From NCBI GenBank assembly GCA_043763625.1, contig JAYULL010000110.1:1-64000 (forward strand): a stretch of 64,000 bases of DNA, given 5' to 3'. Below, piece by piece: positions 50,538 through 60,305 of this stretch; the first letter of the stretch is position 1; each line of letters starts with the position of its first letter. The notes under the pieces are model-generated. The model saw only the letters and a list, made by a program, of their open reading frames with translations. It was not told the DNA's origin and made no database searches. The position numbers and the translations under genes were made by a program. Source of the stretch: Rubrolithibacter sp043763625. GTDB lineage: Bacteria > Bacteroidota > Bacteroidia > Sphingobacteriales > Sphingobacteriaceae.

Positions 50538-53120
50538 ATGCCCGTTAAAGGAAATCAGTTTAAAACCAATACTTTTCGTGATGAACCTAAGCCGAAAATA
50601 TTTAATCGTCCCGGGCGAGCTCAAAAAGAAAGGGCCGAAATACCGCCTTCGTTTTCCTTGGCCGACGGACGTATTATAAAAGTAGCAGGGCTTTTTTTTC
50701 TGATTCTTTCTCTGTACTTTTTAATAGCTTTCACTTCATACCTTTTTACTTGGCAGGAGGATCAAAGCTACGTGATGGATTCGAATGGAGGTTGGAGCAA
50801 CCTTTTGAAAACCCAAAAGGAACTTGAAGCTGCCGGATTGAAAGATAAAATTGTGGAAAATTGGTTGGGTAAAGTCGGTTCATTACTTTCCCATCAGTTT
50901 ATTTACGAGTGGTTCGGAGTAGCATCATTTATTTTTATAGCCGTATTTTTTATTATCGGATACCGGTTGCTTTTTAAGGTAAGACTTTATGCTGTTTCTA
51001 AAACCTTAGGTTATTCATTTTTTTTGATTTTGTTTACGTCGTTGACCTTGGCCTATTTTCACAGCTTTTTTCTGGATTATCCCCATTTTTTAGAAGGTGA
51101 ATTAGGCTTTTGGAGTAATCGCTTACTTGAAACGCAAATCGGTGATGCAGGCGTTGCCGGATTGATAGCATTTGCCGGATTAACGGCATTGATTGTAGCT
51201 TATAATATAGATTTTAAAATTCCCGGGAGGAAAACTCGGTTAGTTTCCGAAGAGCCGAATCACGAATCCGAATCTATAGAACTCGAGCGTGAAGATGATT
51301 TCAGATCTGAACCGGTAGAGTTTGATTTACCCGGTAAAAATAACTCAGTTTTAAACTCAATCAAAGCAGGAGAAGAAAACACAGTAGAGTTTGAGCCGTT
51401 GCAAAGGCCTTTACAACAACAAAAAATTGCTCCGGTATTAGAGGTTAAAGATGGCCCCGAAGAGGAACTTATTTTAGCCGACAGGTTGAACTCGTCCTTA
51501 GAAACCGGTTTAGCAAATAGTCCTAAACCAGAGCCGGAGTTGACCATTGAAAAAGGAGAAGAAGAAAAGAAAGCGGCAGGTTTGGTAGAACAGTTCGGCG
51601 AATACGATCCTAAGCTCGATCTTTCTTCTTATCGGTATCCGCATTTGGATTTGCTGGAGAATTACGGCTCCAACAAAATTTCCGTTAATCCGGAAGAACT
51701 GGAGGTAAATAAAAATAAAATTGTAGAAACACTTAATCACTACAATATCGAGATTGAGAAGATTAAAGCAACAATAGGGCCCACGGTTACGCTTTACGAA
51801 ATAATTCCGGCCCCGGGCGTACGCATCTCTAAAATAAAAAACTTGGAGGATGATATTGCTTTAAGTCTTGCCGCTTTGGGAATTCGGATTATTGCCCCGA
51901 TGCCGGGAAAAGGCACTATTGGCATCGAAGTACCGAATCAGCATCCGGAAATGGTACCGATGCGTTCTGTTATGGCTACCGAAAAGTTTCAAAACACTAC
52001 GATGGATTTGCCCATTGTGTTGGGAAAAACTATTTCAAATGAGGTTTATATTGCTGATTTAGCAAAGATGCCTCACCTTTTAGTTGCAGGCGCAACCGGG
52101 CAGGGAAAATCTGTCGGAATTAATGCGATACTTGTTTCGTTGCTCTATAAAATGCATCCCGCCCAACTAAAGTTTGTTCTTGTTGATCCGAAAAAAGTTG
52201 AACTAACGCTTTTCAGGCAGATAGAACGCCATTTCTTAGCTAAACTTCCGGGAGAAGAAGACGCTATAATAACCGATACCAAAAAAGTTATCAATACACT
52301 TAATTCACTTTGTATTGAGATGGATCAGCGGTATGACTTGCTTAAGAACGCTCAAGTTAGGAATCTGAAGGAATACAACGCAAAATTTATTCGCCGCAGA
52401 TTAAACCCTAACGATGGTCATCGGTTCTTACCTTTCATAGTATTGATAATAGATGAGTTTGCCGATTTGATGATGACAGCAGGAAAAGAAGTTGAAACCC
52501 CGATTGCCAGGCTGGCCCAATTGGCCAGAGCAGTTGGAATACATCTCGTCATTGCAACTCAGCGTCCTTCGGTTAATATCATAACCGGAACGATCAAAGC
52601 TAACTTTCCGGCGAGATTAGCATTCAGAGTTTTATCTAAAATAGATTCAAGAACCATTTTAGACACCGGAGGTGCAGATCAGCTTATAGGCAGGGGAGAT
52701 ATGCTTTTAGCTACCGGAAGCGAATTAATCAGGCTCCAATGCGCTTTTGTTGATACTCCTGAAGTTGAAAAAATATCAGAGTTTATCGGTTCCCAAAGAG
52801 GCTATCCCTCCGCCTGGTATTTGCCTGAGTACGTGGATGAAAATGCTGAAGGAGGAAGTTTAAAAGATTTTAATCCGGAAGATCGAGATCCGCTTTTTGA
52901 AGATGCAGCCAAGTTAATAGTACTGCATCAGCAAGGATCAACTTCCTTGATCCAGCGAAAATTGAAACTTGGTTATAACAGAGCGGGGAGAATTATAGAT
53001 CAATTGGAAGCAAGCGGAATTGTAGGTCCGTTTGAAGGCAGCAAAGCTCGCGAGGTTCTTATTCCTGATGAATATGCATTGGAGCAATTTTTCGACAATT
53101 TAAACAACAATCAAAGGTAG
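50538..53120 (+). CDS. ftsK: DNA translocase FtsK/SpoIIIE
   Basis: 860 residues. Membrane helices lie near 55-230, then an acidic, variable linker to about 355, an alpha/beta domain, and the RecA-like motor with Walker A AGATGQGKS (517-525) and Walker B LIIDEFADL near residue 637. A C-terminal winged-helix gamma domain (LIVLHQQGSTSLIQRKLKLGYNRAGRIIDQLEASGIV) recognises orientation sequences. It segregates chromosome termini at division. lolA follows after two bases, a common order in Bacteroidota. Confidence 0.96.
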   Translation: MPVKGNQFKTNTFRDEPKPKIFNRPGRAQKERAEIPPSFSLADGRIIKVAGLFFLILSLYFLIAFTSYLFTWQEDQSYVMDSNGGWSNLLKTQKELEAAGLKDKIVENWLGKVGSLLSHQFIYEWFGVASFIFIAVFFIIGYRLLFKVRLYAVSKTLGYSFFLILFTSLTLAYFHSFFLDYPHFLEGELGFWSNRLLETQIGDAGVAGLIAFAGLTALIVAYNIDFKIPGRKTRLVSEEPNHESESIELEREDDFRSEPVEFDLPGKNNSVLNSIKAGEENTVEFEPLQRPLQQQKIAPVLEVKDGPEEELILADRLNSSLETGLANSPKPEPELTIEKGEEEKKAAGLVEQFGEYDPKLDLSSYRYPHLDLLENYGSNKISVNPEELEVNKNKIVETLNHYNIEIEKIKATIGPTVTLYEIIPAPGVRISKIKNLEDDIALSLAALGIRIIAPMPGKGTIGIEVPNQHPEMVPMRSVMATEKFQNTTMDLPIVLGKTISNEVYIADLAKMPHLLVAGATGQGKSVGINAILVSLLYKMHPAQLKFVLVDPKKVELTLFRQIERHFLAKLPGEEDAIITDTKKVINTLNSLCIEMDQRYDLLKNAQVRNLKEYNAKFIRRRLNPNDGHRFLPFIVLIIDEFADLMMTAGKEVETPIARLAQLARAVGIHLVIATQRPSVNIITGTIKANFPARLAFRVLSKIDSRTILDTGGADQLIGRGDMLLATGSELIRLQCAFVDTPEVEKISEFIGSQRGYPSAWYLPEYVDENAEGGSLKDFNPEDRDPLFEDAAKLIVLHQQGSTSLIQRKLKLGYNRAGRIIDQLEASGIVGPFEGSKAREVLIPDEYALEQFFDNLNNNQR

Positions 53121-53122
53121 AG

Positions 53123-53776
53123 ATGGGAAGTAAATTAATGGTGTTGGTATTCGGTTTGATATTTAGTTTAGGAAAAACATTTGCTCAAACTGATTTAAAA
53201 GCGAAAGCTATTTTGGCAGAAGCAAGTAAAAAGTATAAGTCGTTTAATATAGTTAAAGCAAATTTTACATATTCAATTGTTAGCCCCCAATCAGATATTA
53301 ATCAAACCGGAAAGGGCACTCTATACGCTAAGTCGAAAGAGAATAAGTATAATGTACAATTGAAGGATCAAGATTTGATTAGTGACGGAAAAAGCCAATG
53401 GACTTATTTGAAAGAAGATAGGGAAGTACAATTAAGCGATGTAGATAACAAACAGGATGCGCTGAATCCGGCAAGGCTTTTCACTATTTATGAAAAGGGT
53501 TATAAATACTTATACGTAGGCCAAAGTAAGATTAGCGGTAAAACTTTTTACTCTATTGACCTTACTCCAACAGACAGCAAGCAACCATTTTTTAAAGTGA
53601 GGTTGAGTATCGATAAAATATCAAAGCTTATACGTAAAGCTGAAATATTCGATAAAAGTGGAAACCGATACACTTATACAATTGACTCCTTTATCCCAAA
53701 TATTAAGGTTCCGGAAACTGTTTTTTCATATAACTCGATTAAAAATCCGGGGGTAGAAGTAGTTGATTTGAGATAG
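53123..53776 (+). CDS. LolA-like outer-membrane lipoprotein carrier
   Basis: 217 residues, signal peptide ending TFAQ, then the open-barrel LolA fold with VKANFTYSIVSPQ, QTGKGTLYAKSKENKYNVQLKDQDLISDGKSQWTY and SIDLTPTD segments. It would carry lipoproteins across the periplasm. It is joined to ftsK and likely co-transcribed. Confidence 0.9.
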   Translation: MGSKLMVLVFGLIFSLGKTFAQTDLKAKAILAEASKKYKSFNIVKANFTYSIVSPQSDINQTGKGTLYAKSKENKYNVQLKDQDLISDGKSQWTYLKEDREVQLSDVDNKQDALNPARLFTIYEKGYKYLYVGQSKISGKTFYSIDLTPTDSKQPFFKVRLSIDKISKLIRKAEIFDKSGNRYTYTIDSFIPNIKVPETVFSYNSIKNPGVEVVDLR

Positions 53777-53802
53777 TAAGCTTTAATTCTAGACCTTAAA
53801 TC

Positions 53803-54084
53803 TTACTTATACTTACATAAATACGAGGACTGCCCTTTTGATCTGACTTTAAATTTAACATTAGACGCAACTTGAAACTTTTCCCCGGCTGCATAAGTCT
53901 TCCAAGAAGTTTCTCCCGGAAGTAAAGCTGTTAATTCACCTTCAATAACAATCATTGTTTCTTCGGTAGAAGTCCCGAACTCATATTCCCCTTCCTCCAT
54001 AACTCCCACAGTTGATTTGCCTTCTATGGTAGTATAACCTAAAGATTTCACAGTTCCGTTGAAATATTCGTTGTTAGCAATCAT
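53803..54084 (-). CDS. ppnP: Pyrimidine/purine nucleoside phosphorylase (PpnP, YaiE family)
   Basis: 93 residues of single cupin fold from Met at 54084; the frame is open for five more codons. NEYFNGTVKSLGYTTIEGKSTVGVMEEGEYEFGTST and SSYLCKYK match the E. coli YaiE pattern I remember. It phosphorolyses nucleosides to base and pentose-1-phosphate. It is convergent with lolA. Confidence 0.92.
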   Translation of the reverse strand: MIANNEYFNGTVKSLGYTTIEGKSTVGVMEEGEYEFGTSTEETMIVIEGELTALLPGETSWKTYAAGEKFQVASNVKFKVRSKGQSSYLCKYK

Positions 54085-54134
54085 ATAGTTTTTCTGCAAG
54101 TATAAAAAATGATAAAAAGGTAATAAAGATGTCG

Positions 54135-54551
54135 CTAATAAGGTAAGGAAAGCAGTAGTTTATTAAGTTCGGCCGAAATGACATCGTTATCAGGCATAAC
54201 AATATCTTCGTATAAATCAGACCAAGTTTTGTATTTTTCTGAATGGTGTTTCAACATATCAGAAAAGGCCAAATAGGCGCATTGCTCAAGCACTTTAAAA
54301 CTGTCTTGATCGGTTGTTATCCCTTTTAAATCAAACTCTGTTTTGGTTTCGAGCCTCGATATTATATCGCCTCCTGAATTTTCTATTCGATAATAAATAG
54401 ATACCCAAAAACGTCTTACATCATTTTGAGGATGAGAAATATCGAAAACGAACTTTACTAAGTTCCGGCAGCTCCCGTCTTTAATAGACTCCTTGTTCAG
54501 GTAAAACTCCTGCAGACCGCTACCGCCCGCATTTTTTATAGATGCCCGCAT
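54135..54551 (-). CDS. Hypothetical protein, 138 residues
   Basis: Cytosolic alpha/beta protein without motif that I know (VKFVFDISHPQNDVRRFWVSIYYRIENSGGDIISRLETKTEFDLKG, ending in an acidic helix). It sits 50 bases upstream of ppnP on the same strand and may be in its transcript. Confidence 0.6.
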   Translation of the reverse strand: MRASIKNAGGSGLQEFYLNKESIKDGSCRNLVKFVFDISHPQNDVRRFWVSIYYRIENSGGDIISRLETKTEFDLKGITTDQDSFKVLEQCAYLAFSDMLKHHSEKYKTWSDLYEDIVMPDNDVISAELNKLLLSLPY

Positions 54552-54679
54552 GTTCTTTTGTTATACTGTTAATCAACAGTATAAATACTAAGCCTTAAAG
54601 ATTTAAATTAATTAGTGTGTACAGAACTTTTTTCAAATCTATAATTAAATTGAGGAAAACATAATTATAGTGTAGAAAA

Positions 54680-55693
54680 TTAAAAAGTTTTTTGAGGGCA
54701 GGTAACTTTGTATCTATTATTAAGTAATAGACCCAATACAATTTCGTGGGATCCTCTACTCACCGTCTTTAGATCGGAGGTAGTAAAATCGTACGAATAG
54801 CTCAAATTGAATAGATGGCTAAGATTAAACCCAAGCAAGCCGGCAAACGAATCGTCTTTCCGATAACTTCCGCCAACCCAGAAACGATCTTGAAATGCAA
54901 CTTTGAAATTTGCATCGTAAGAAGTGGGAGCCGGAGAAACGTATTTTACCATTACAGACGGAATAGCAGCTATATTTTCGCTTAAGAAAAACTTATAACC
55001 TGCGGTAAAAAACATATGCGGTGAAAGTTTTCCGGTATTGCTTCCTTCGACTGACCCGAAATTTAATTTTTGACTTAACAATTGCCTGGCAGATACTCCG
55101 GCAAAAAATGTCGGTCCGTAAACCCAAATTCCCGCTCCTAAATCAGGTGTGGTTTGGCTGCTGTTTCCGGTAATTGCCGGATCTACTGTGTTTTCTTCTC
55201 CTAATACGAGTTTTGAAGTATTTAAATCTATTTTTGATATACCGGCTGCTATCCCGACAGAGATATTCAGTTTTTCAGTAAGGCCCAAGTGATAGGCATA
55301 AGTAGCGTTTAAATCGGTACGGCTTAAGGGGCCGCTTTTGTCAATGACGGCATGTAAACCTACACCGTGATGCGGCTCGGAGGCCATATATGTTTGAACA
55401 AAGTTTCGATTCATCGGGTTATTTCCTTTTTCGGGAAATCCGGTGGCATCACCGTTTGTAAACTTATTCCCGATTGGAGCATTTGCCGAAATGTAGGTAG
55501 TAACAGGACCACCATCGAGGCCGTTCCATTGATCGCGGTAGCCGCCTTTAACATCAATATAATTTTCGATGCCGGAAAGAGCAGGGTTGAGAAGATAATT
55601 GTTGAAAATATATTGGGTATATTGAGGAAGTTGTTGCGCAAAAACTCCACCGGAAGGCAGTGTTAGACAGAAAAAAATAAAAAGTTTCCTCAT
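54680..55693 (-). CDS. PorP/SprF-family type IX secretion outer-membrane protein
   Basis: 337 residues, signal peptide ending VFAQQ. The start of the mature part, QLPQYTQYIFNNYLLNPALSGIENYIDVKGGYRDQWNGL, is the family signature, followed by a 14-strand-like barrel. PorP/SprF proteins work with PorE-like proteins or secreted C-terminal-domain cargo and are confined to Bacteroidota, which supports the phylum assignment. No other secretion gene is nearby, so it is probably an accessory paralogue. Confidence 0.9.
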   Translation of the reverse strand: MRKLFIFFCLTLPSGGVFAQQLPQYTQYIFNNYLLNPALSGIENYIDVKGGYRDQWNGLDGGPVTTYISANAPIGNKFTNGDATGFPEKGNNPMNRNFVQTYMASEPHHGVGLHAVIDKSGPLSRTDLNATYAYHLGLTEKLNISVGIAAGISKIDLNTSKLVLGEENTVDPAITGNSSQTTPDLGAGIWVYGPTFFAGVSARQLLSQKLNFGSVEGSNTGKLSPHMFFTAGYKFFLSENIAAIPSVMVKYVSPAPTSYDANFKVAFQDRFWVGGSYRKDDSFAGLLGFNLSHLFNLSYSYDFTTSDLKTVSRGSHEIVLGLLLNNRYKVTCPQKTF

Positions 55694-55793
55694 CAGTTCG
55701 GGTTAGCAGTAATTACGCACTCAATCTATCTCAAATATAAACCGTAAATACTTGCAATACAATAACTGCAACAACAATTATAAAAGCGAGAAA

Positions 55794-56531
55794 TTAAGCG
55801 TGCGGGTATTTTTTGAAAAGGCTATTGATTTTTAGGTGAATTACTCCCAAAAAAGCTTCCCTGAAAATTCTGGTGCTCATCTTTGAGGTTCCTTCGGTGC
55901 GGTCGGTAAAGATTATGGGAACTTCAACTACCTTAAAGCCATGTCGGATGGCGGTGAATTTCATCTCTATTTGAAATGCGTAACCTATAAATTTTATCTG
56001 ATCAAGATCTATCGTTTCGAGAACTTTACGGCGGTAGCATTTAAATCCTGCCGTAGCATCCTGAATATGGATTCCTGTAATAAACCTTACATAAACCGAG
56101 GCGAAATACGACATAAGTACTCGGCTCATCGGCCAATTTACTACGTTAACTCCTTTTACATAACGCGAGCCTATTGCCATGTCGGCACCCGTGTTACATG
56201 CCTCTAAAAGTTTCAACAAGTCCTCAGGGTTATGAGAAAAGTCGGCATCCATCTCAAACACGAACTCATATTGTCGCTGCAATGCCCACTTAAAACCATG
56301 AATATATGCTGTTCCTAATCCGAGCTTTCCTTTTCGTTCTTCGATAAACAGTTTTCCGGCAAATTCTCCGTGCAAACGTTTCACTATTTCGGCTGTGCCG
56401 TCGGGTGAACCGTCATCAACAATTAGAACATGAAAAGTATGCGGCAAAGAAAAAATCTTACGAATAAGTTTTTCAATGTTCTCCTTTTCGTTAAAAGTCG
56501 GAACTATGACTAAACTGCTCTCTAACGGCAC
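55794..56531 (-). CDS. GT2 glycosyltransferase, polyprenol-phosphate mannosyltransferase type
   Basis: 245 residues. VIVPTFNEKENIEKLI, the nucleotide-binding VDDGSPDGTAEIV and the metal-binding EMDADFSHNPEDLL (DxD) define the GT2 fold of dolichol-phosphate-mannose synthases; the RYVKGVNVVNWP region and C-terminal amphipathic helix fit. It would move a hexose from its nucleotide form to a polyprenol phosphate on the cytoplasmic side of the membrane. Confidence 0.92.
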   Translation of the reverse strand: MPLESSLVIVPTFNEKENIEKLIRKIFSLPHTFHVLIVDDGSPDGTAEIVKRLHGEFAGKLFIEERKGKLGLGTAYIHGFKWALQRQYEFVFEMDADFSHNPEDLLKLLEACNTGADMAIGSRYVKGVNVVNWPMSRVLMSYFASVYVRFITGIHIQDATAGFKCYRRKVLETIDLDQIKFIGYAFQIEMKFTAIRHGFKVVEVPIIFTDRTEGTSKMSTRIFREAFLGVIHLKINSLFKKYPHA

Positions 56532-56574
56532 TTAGGTTTTTTTGGCGAATATAGTTAAAGAAATAAATTATTCC

Positions 56575-58050
56575 TTATTGACCATGCGGAGCATTGGCCG
56601 CTGTTAACAGTTCGGCTTCGGGATCAACTAAATAATTTCTTTCTTTTAACCGGGGAGATATTATCATGTAAATAACACTGAAAACAAAGATTAATCCGAC
56701 GAAGAACCAATAATAATCGGCGCCTTCTAAGCGAGCAAAGAATCCTCCATTATAAATACTGCTGTTAATTAGAGCCGTAAAAACATTGCCGAGAGCAACG
56801 GTTAATAGCCATATTGCGGTCATTGTACTCTTCATGGACTTAGGCGCTTGCGTATAGGCATATTCTAATCCGGTTATCGAAACCAATACTTCGCCTGCGG
56901 AAAGAATCATATAAGCTAAAACTTGCCACCACACAGAGGGATGCCCTCCGGCGTCGATCTGCATTTGAAGCAAAGCAATAACAACGAAAGAAAGTCCCGT
57001 TAAAACTAATCCGGCACCAATTCTTCTTAAGGGGGTGGCTTTCAGTCCGATTCGATCGAAAAAAGGGTAAATCCAATAATTGAATACAGGGATAAAGACA
57101 AGCAAAAAGAAAGGATTGACCGTTTGCACTTGTTCCGGCAATAGTTTAAATCCGAATACTTCAAGGTTAAGTTTAGTTGCTTGTATAACCCATTCGGAAA
57201 GATTTTGATCCCACATGGCCCAAAAAATAGGAGCAAAGGCGAAAACGGCCATCACGCGATAAACTGCCTTTATTCCTTCTACCTTTTCCGGTTCAAATTT
57301 TCCTTTTGCAACATCCAGCCACTCTTGGCCCTTTTTCCTTTTCCCTAAATTAAAAAAGGCGTAAAGTGATATAAAAACAAAGTTGTCTCTTTTGATTCCG
57401 GAAGGCGGAACCTTTACATATTTATTTCTTCCCAAAAAGAAAGTAACTGTTGCCAGAGCCATCAAAATTCCCGGAACTCCGAAGGCCACACTTGCACCAT
57501 ATTTGTTATAAAGCACCGGAATCAGAACAGTTGAGAATACAGAACCGGCATTTATACTGAAATAGAACCATCCGTAAGCTTTAGACATCAAATGTTGATT
57601 GGTTTTGTCGAACTGATCACCTACGTTGGCAGAAACCGCAGATTTAATTCCGCCTGCACCTATTGCGACTAATACTAATCCGTATCTAAACCAAACAAAA
57701 TCGGTGTCAAATGCGGAGAGAAATAAATGACCGATGCAGTAGATTATCGATACATAGAGAATAACTTTGTATTTTCCGAAAAACCAGTCGGCAGCAATTG
57801 CTCCCAGAAAGGGCAATGTATAGGCTAAGGAAATAAAAAAATGAGTTGCTTCATTAGATTGTGCCTCGGCTACTTTTTGAAGGTCAGGATTCCCGGTAGG
57901 ATTAAAAAATTGAGCGATCAAAAAAGTGGGTAAAATGGCTCGCATTCCGTAGAAACTAAAACGTTCAGCGGCTTCGTTTCCTATAATAAAAGGTATACTG
58001 CTTGGAAATTTTGCTTTTCGATCAGGTGAAATCGGGTTAGTATCGGTCAT
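56575..58050 (-). CDS. POT-family proton-coupled oligopeptide transporter
   Basis: 491 residues with about 12-14 membrane helices. The ExxERF motif is seen in NEAAERFSFYGMRAIL, and the PTR2 signatures GAIAADWFFGKYKVIL and FYFSINAGSVFSTVLIP are present. It takes up di- and tripeptides with protons. Confidence 0.95.
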   Translation of the reverse strand: MTDTNPISPDRKAKFPSSIPFIIGNEAAERFSFYGMRAILPTFLIAQFFNPTGNPDLQKVAEAQSNEATHFFISLAYTLPFLGAIAADWFFGKYKVILYVSIIYCIGHLFLSAFDTDFVWFRYGLVLVAIGAGGIKSAVSANVGDQFDKTNQHLMSKAYGWFYFSINAGSVFSTVLIPVLYNKYGASVAFGVPGILMALATVTFFLGRNKYVKVPPSGIKRDNFVFISLYAFFNLGKRKKGQEWLDVAKGKFEPEKVEGIKAVYRVMAVFAFAPIFWAMWDQNLSEWVIQATKLNLEVFGFKLLPEQVQTVNPFFLLVFIPVFNYWIYPFFDRIGLKATPLRRIGAGLVLTGLSFVVIALLQMQIDAGGHPSVWWQVLAYMILSAGEVLVSITGLEYAYTQAPKSMKSTMTAIWLLTVALGNVFTALINSSIYNGGFFARLEGADYYWFFVGLIFVFSVIYMIISPRLKERNYLVDPEAELLTAANAPHGQ

Positions 58051-58100
58051 GGTTATCCGTTTGGATTTTAAATCAAATAAAAAGAAAGAATGTTTGATTG

Positions 58101-59012
58101 CTAATGAAGTTTCTTCTTAACCTCAACAGGTTTTTTTGGGTCGTTAAATAAGGCATCACGCTCGGCCGGATCGTTCTTTAAATTTAAATCCTCTATAAAT
58201 TTCCATTTGCCGTTTACAAGCTTAAACCCATCGTAAGACATATCCGGACCGTACATATCGAATTTCCCCTTCATCTTCGGATCCGGCGGGGCTAGGTGAT
58301 CAAATACTAGTTTTCCTTCTTTCGGAATATAGTTTAGCAGCATAGAAACCTGCCTCGAATATTCGAAAACCATACGGTTTTTGTTTTCATATTCCTTGTT
58401 TCCCTCAAAAATCGGCATACCCATAACCGCTTTCCCGTCTTTAAAATAAAGCACATCAATTACTTTCTTAGTGCTTTTGGTATTATTGCCTTTCCATCCT
58501 AACAAAATGTAATAGGGGGTTTTAACGTTGTAAGTAACCGGGATTATTTTATAATACTGCGAACCGTACCATTGCTCGTTTGAGGTAACAGTATCCGCCG
58601 GTTTAGAAATTTTAGGCGAGTAATCTATCAAAGGAAACAACTTGAGCTTGCCGTCGGAATTGTTCATTTGAATAGTGCCGTAAAAGCGATAGGACCCGTC
58701 ATTGTTCATCACGTGCCAAGTAAAAATTTTAAAACGCATATCGGGAGAAGCAAGCACCGAAACGGTTTTAAGCGATTCGAAGCTATAATTAAAAGAACCG
58801 GGAGTTTTTAACGCGTTTACCAGAGTTTTAATCAGTTTGTAATTGTAGTTGTAGCGTTCGGGTTCGTTTTCGTTATTAATTACCTCTCGGCTATAGTTCT
58901 TTAGGCTGTCTTCGCAACTTTTAAGTTGCTGCTTATATTTTAATGAGGCGGAATGCTGGGCAAAAACAAAATTTGTAGCAAAAAGACTTAGTATAAAAAA
59001 AAGCTTTTTCAT
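58101..59012 (-). CDS. Secreted hypothetical protein
   Basis: 303 residues when started at the Met of the signal peptide (MKKLFFILSLFATNFVFAQ). The long mature part has beta-rich stretches (FKIFTWHVMNNDGSYRFYGTIQM, YYILLGWKGNNTKSTKKVIDVLYFKDG) and a basic tail ending PVEVKKKLH. The family is unknown to me. A terminator-like hairpin sits in its leader (59092-59121). Confidence 0.75.
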   Translation of the reverse strand: MKKLFFILSLFATNFVFAQHSASLKYKQQLKSCEDSLKNYSREVINNENEPERYNYNYKLIKTLVNALKTPGSFNYSFESLKTVSVLASPDMRFKIFTWHVMNNDGSYRFYGTIQMNNSDGKLKLFPLIDYSPKISKPADTVTSNEQWYGSQYYKIIPVTYNVKTPYYILLGWKGNNTKSTKKVIDVLYFKDGKAVMGMPIFEGNKEYENKNRMVFEYSRQVSMLLNYIPKEGKLVFDHLAPPDPKMKGKFDMYGPDMSYDGFKLVNGKWKFIEDLNLKNDPAERDALFNDPKKPVEVKKKLH

Positions 59013-59091
59013 TCTGTAAAGGTTGTTAAACAAATAGAAGTAACAGCTTGATTTCGTTTTTACGAACGTGCTTAAACTTCGTTATAAAAAA

Positions 59092-59140
59092 CCTCCCTGA
59101 AATTTACACATCGCAGGGAGGGATCATAGCACCTAACCAA
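59092..59140 (-). other. Leader hairpin with terminator character plus TTGGTTAG motif
   Basis: CCTCCCTG and CAGGGAGG form an 8-bp stem; on the minus strand TTTTTT follows, as in an intrinsic terminator, but no minus-strand gene precedes it and the next gene starts about 80 bases later. TTGGTTAG (59140-59133) precedes the hairpin, as also found near 15834. An attenuator or short RNA is possible. Confidence 0.45.
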
Positions 59141-59206
59141 AAAATTAAAATATCTGTATTGACTGTAAAGTTTGTTAAAGGATTAATCGTACACTAATTT
59201 TCGTTC

Positions 59207-59214
59207 TATTTTTG
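59207..59214 (+). promoter_or_regulatory. -7 element TATTTTTG close to the ATG of the fRMsr gene
   Basis: TATTTTTG fits TAnnTTTG exactly. It ends five bases before the ATG at 59219, so transcription would begin at or beside the start codon, which suggests a leaderless message. No good -33 element is found at the usual spacing. Confidence 0.5.
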
Positions 59215-59218
59215 TGTC

Positions 59219-59698
59219 ATGGCCGAAGATTTAAAAATTTTAAAAGGAGTCGACAAAGCCGGAGCATATTTATCTTTAATTCCGCAAATCGAAGCGCTTA
59301 TATCTAACGAAAGTAATTTGATTGGCAACCTTGCTAACATAGCGGCAGCGCTAAAGGAGCAATTTGATTTCTTTTGGGTAGGATTTTATATAGTTGAAGG
59401 AGATGAACTGATTTTGGGGCCGTTTCAGGGCCCTGTTGCGTGTACACGTATTGGAAGAGGAAAGGGCGTTTGCGGAGCTTCTTGGCTACGAAAGGAAACT
59501 TTAGTAGTGCCGGATGTAGAAGCTTTTTCCGGTCACATTGCCTGTAGCTCTCTTTCGAAATCAGAAATTGTTATCCCGGTTTTTAAAGGGAATGAAGTTG
59601 TGGCAGTATTAGATGTAGACAGCAAATCGTTGATTGATTTTGATGAAACCGACCGGCTATATCTCGAGCAAATCGTTTCGTTAATACAGTTCGGATAA
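59219..59698 (+). CDS. msrC: GAF-domain free methionine-(R)-sulfoxide reductase
   Basis: 159 residues, a single GAF domain. The redox cysteines lie in GRGKGVCGASW and in GHIACSSLSKSEIVIPVF, as in fRMsr, where two of them reduce the sulfoxide and are regenerated by thioredoxin. FDFFWVGFYIVEGDELILGPFQGPVAC is typical. The stop shares one base with the start of the glycosylase gene. Confidence 0.92.
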   Translation: MAEDLKILKGVDKAGAYLSLIPQIEALISNESNLIGNLANIAAALKEQFDFFWVGFYIVEGDELILGPFQGPVACTRIGRGKGVCGASWLRKETLVVPDVEAFSGHIACSSLSKSEIVIPVFKGNEVVAVLDVDSKSLIDFDETDRLYLEQIVSLIQFG

Positions 59699-60303
59699 TG
59701 GCAAAGCTACCGGTAGAATTTTACCGTCGGGAAGACGTATGGCTGATAGCTCGCGAACTTTTAGGAAGAGTATTGTTTACCTCAATTGCCGGCGAACTTA
59801 CTGCCGGAAGAATAGTTGAAACGGAAGCCTATGCCGGACCGGAAGACCGCGGTTCGCATGCTTATAATAATCGACGCACTGCCCGAAATGAAATGATGTA
59901 CTCAGAAGGAGGAGTTGTTTACATGTACATATGCTATGGCATTCATGATATGCTAAATATTGTAACCGGTGCCGAAGGGTTTTCGCATGCAATTTTAATT
60001 CGAGCCACTGAACCTGTTGTCGGAATTGATATTATGCGTAGGAGGCGAAACTTGTATAACGCCGACTATCGCTTGTGCCAAGGGCCGGGAGCACTCAGTC
60101 AAGCTTTCGGATTAAACAAAACTTTTAACGGAAAAAGCTTAACGGGTGACGCAATTTGGATCAAGGACTCCGGGACTACATTTAACGACGATAACATTAC
60201 AAGCTCCGGCAGAGTAGGGATGAATTTTGACGGACCTTATAAAACTATCCCTTGGAGGTATTATGTTAAAGGGAACCGGTTTGTAAGCAAACCGAGAAGT
60301 TAA
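59698..60303 (+). CDS. 3-methyladenine DNA glycosylase (AAG/MPG family)
   Basis: 201 residues of mammalian AAG type: ARELLGRVLFT, GRIVETEAYAGPEDRGSHAYNNRRTARNEMMY (catalytic Glu and base-flipping Tyr region), YICYGIHDMLNIV and GPGALSQAFGL. It removes alkylated purines from DNA. It is the middle gene of a tight three-gene run. Confidence 0.93.
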   Translation: MAKLPVEFYRREDVWLIARELLGRVLFTSIAGELTAGRIVETEAYAGPEDRGSHAYNNRRTARNEMMYSEGGVVYMYICYGIHDMLNIVTGAEGFSHAILIRATEPVVGIDIMRRRRNLYNADYRLCQGPGALSQAFGLNKTFNGKSLTGDAIWIKDSGTTFNDDNITSSGRVGMNFDGPYKTIPWRYYVKGNRFVSKPRS

Positions 60304-60305
60304 GT

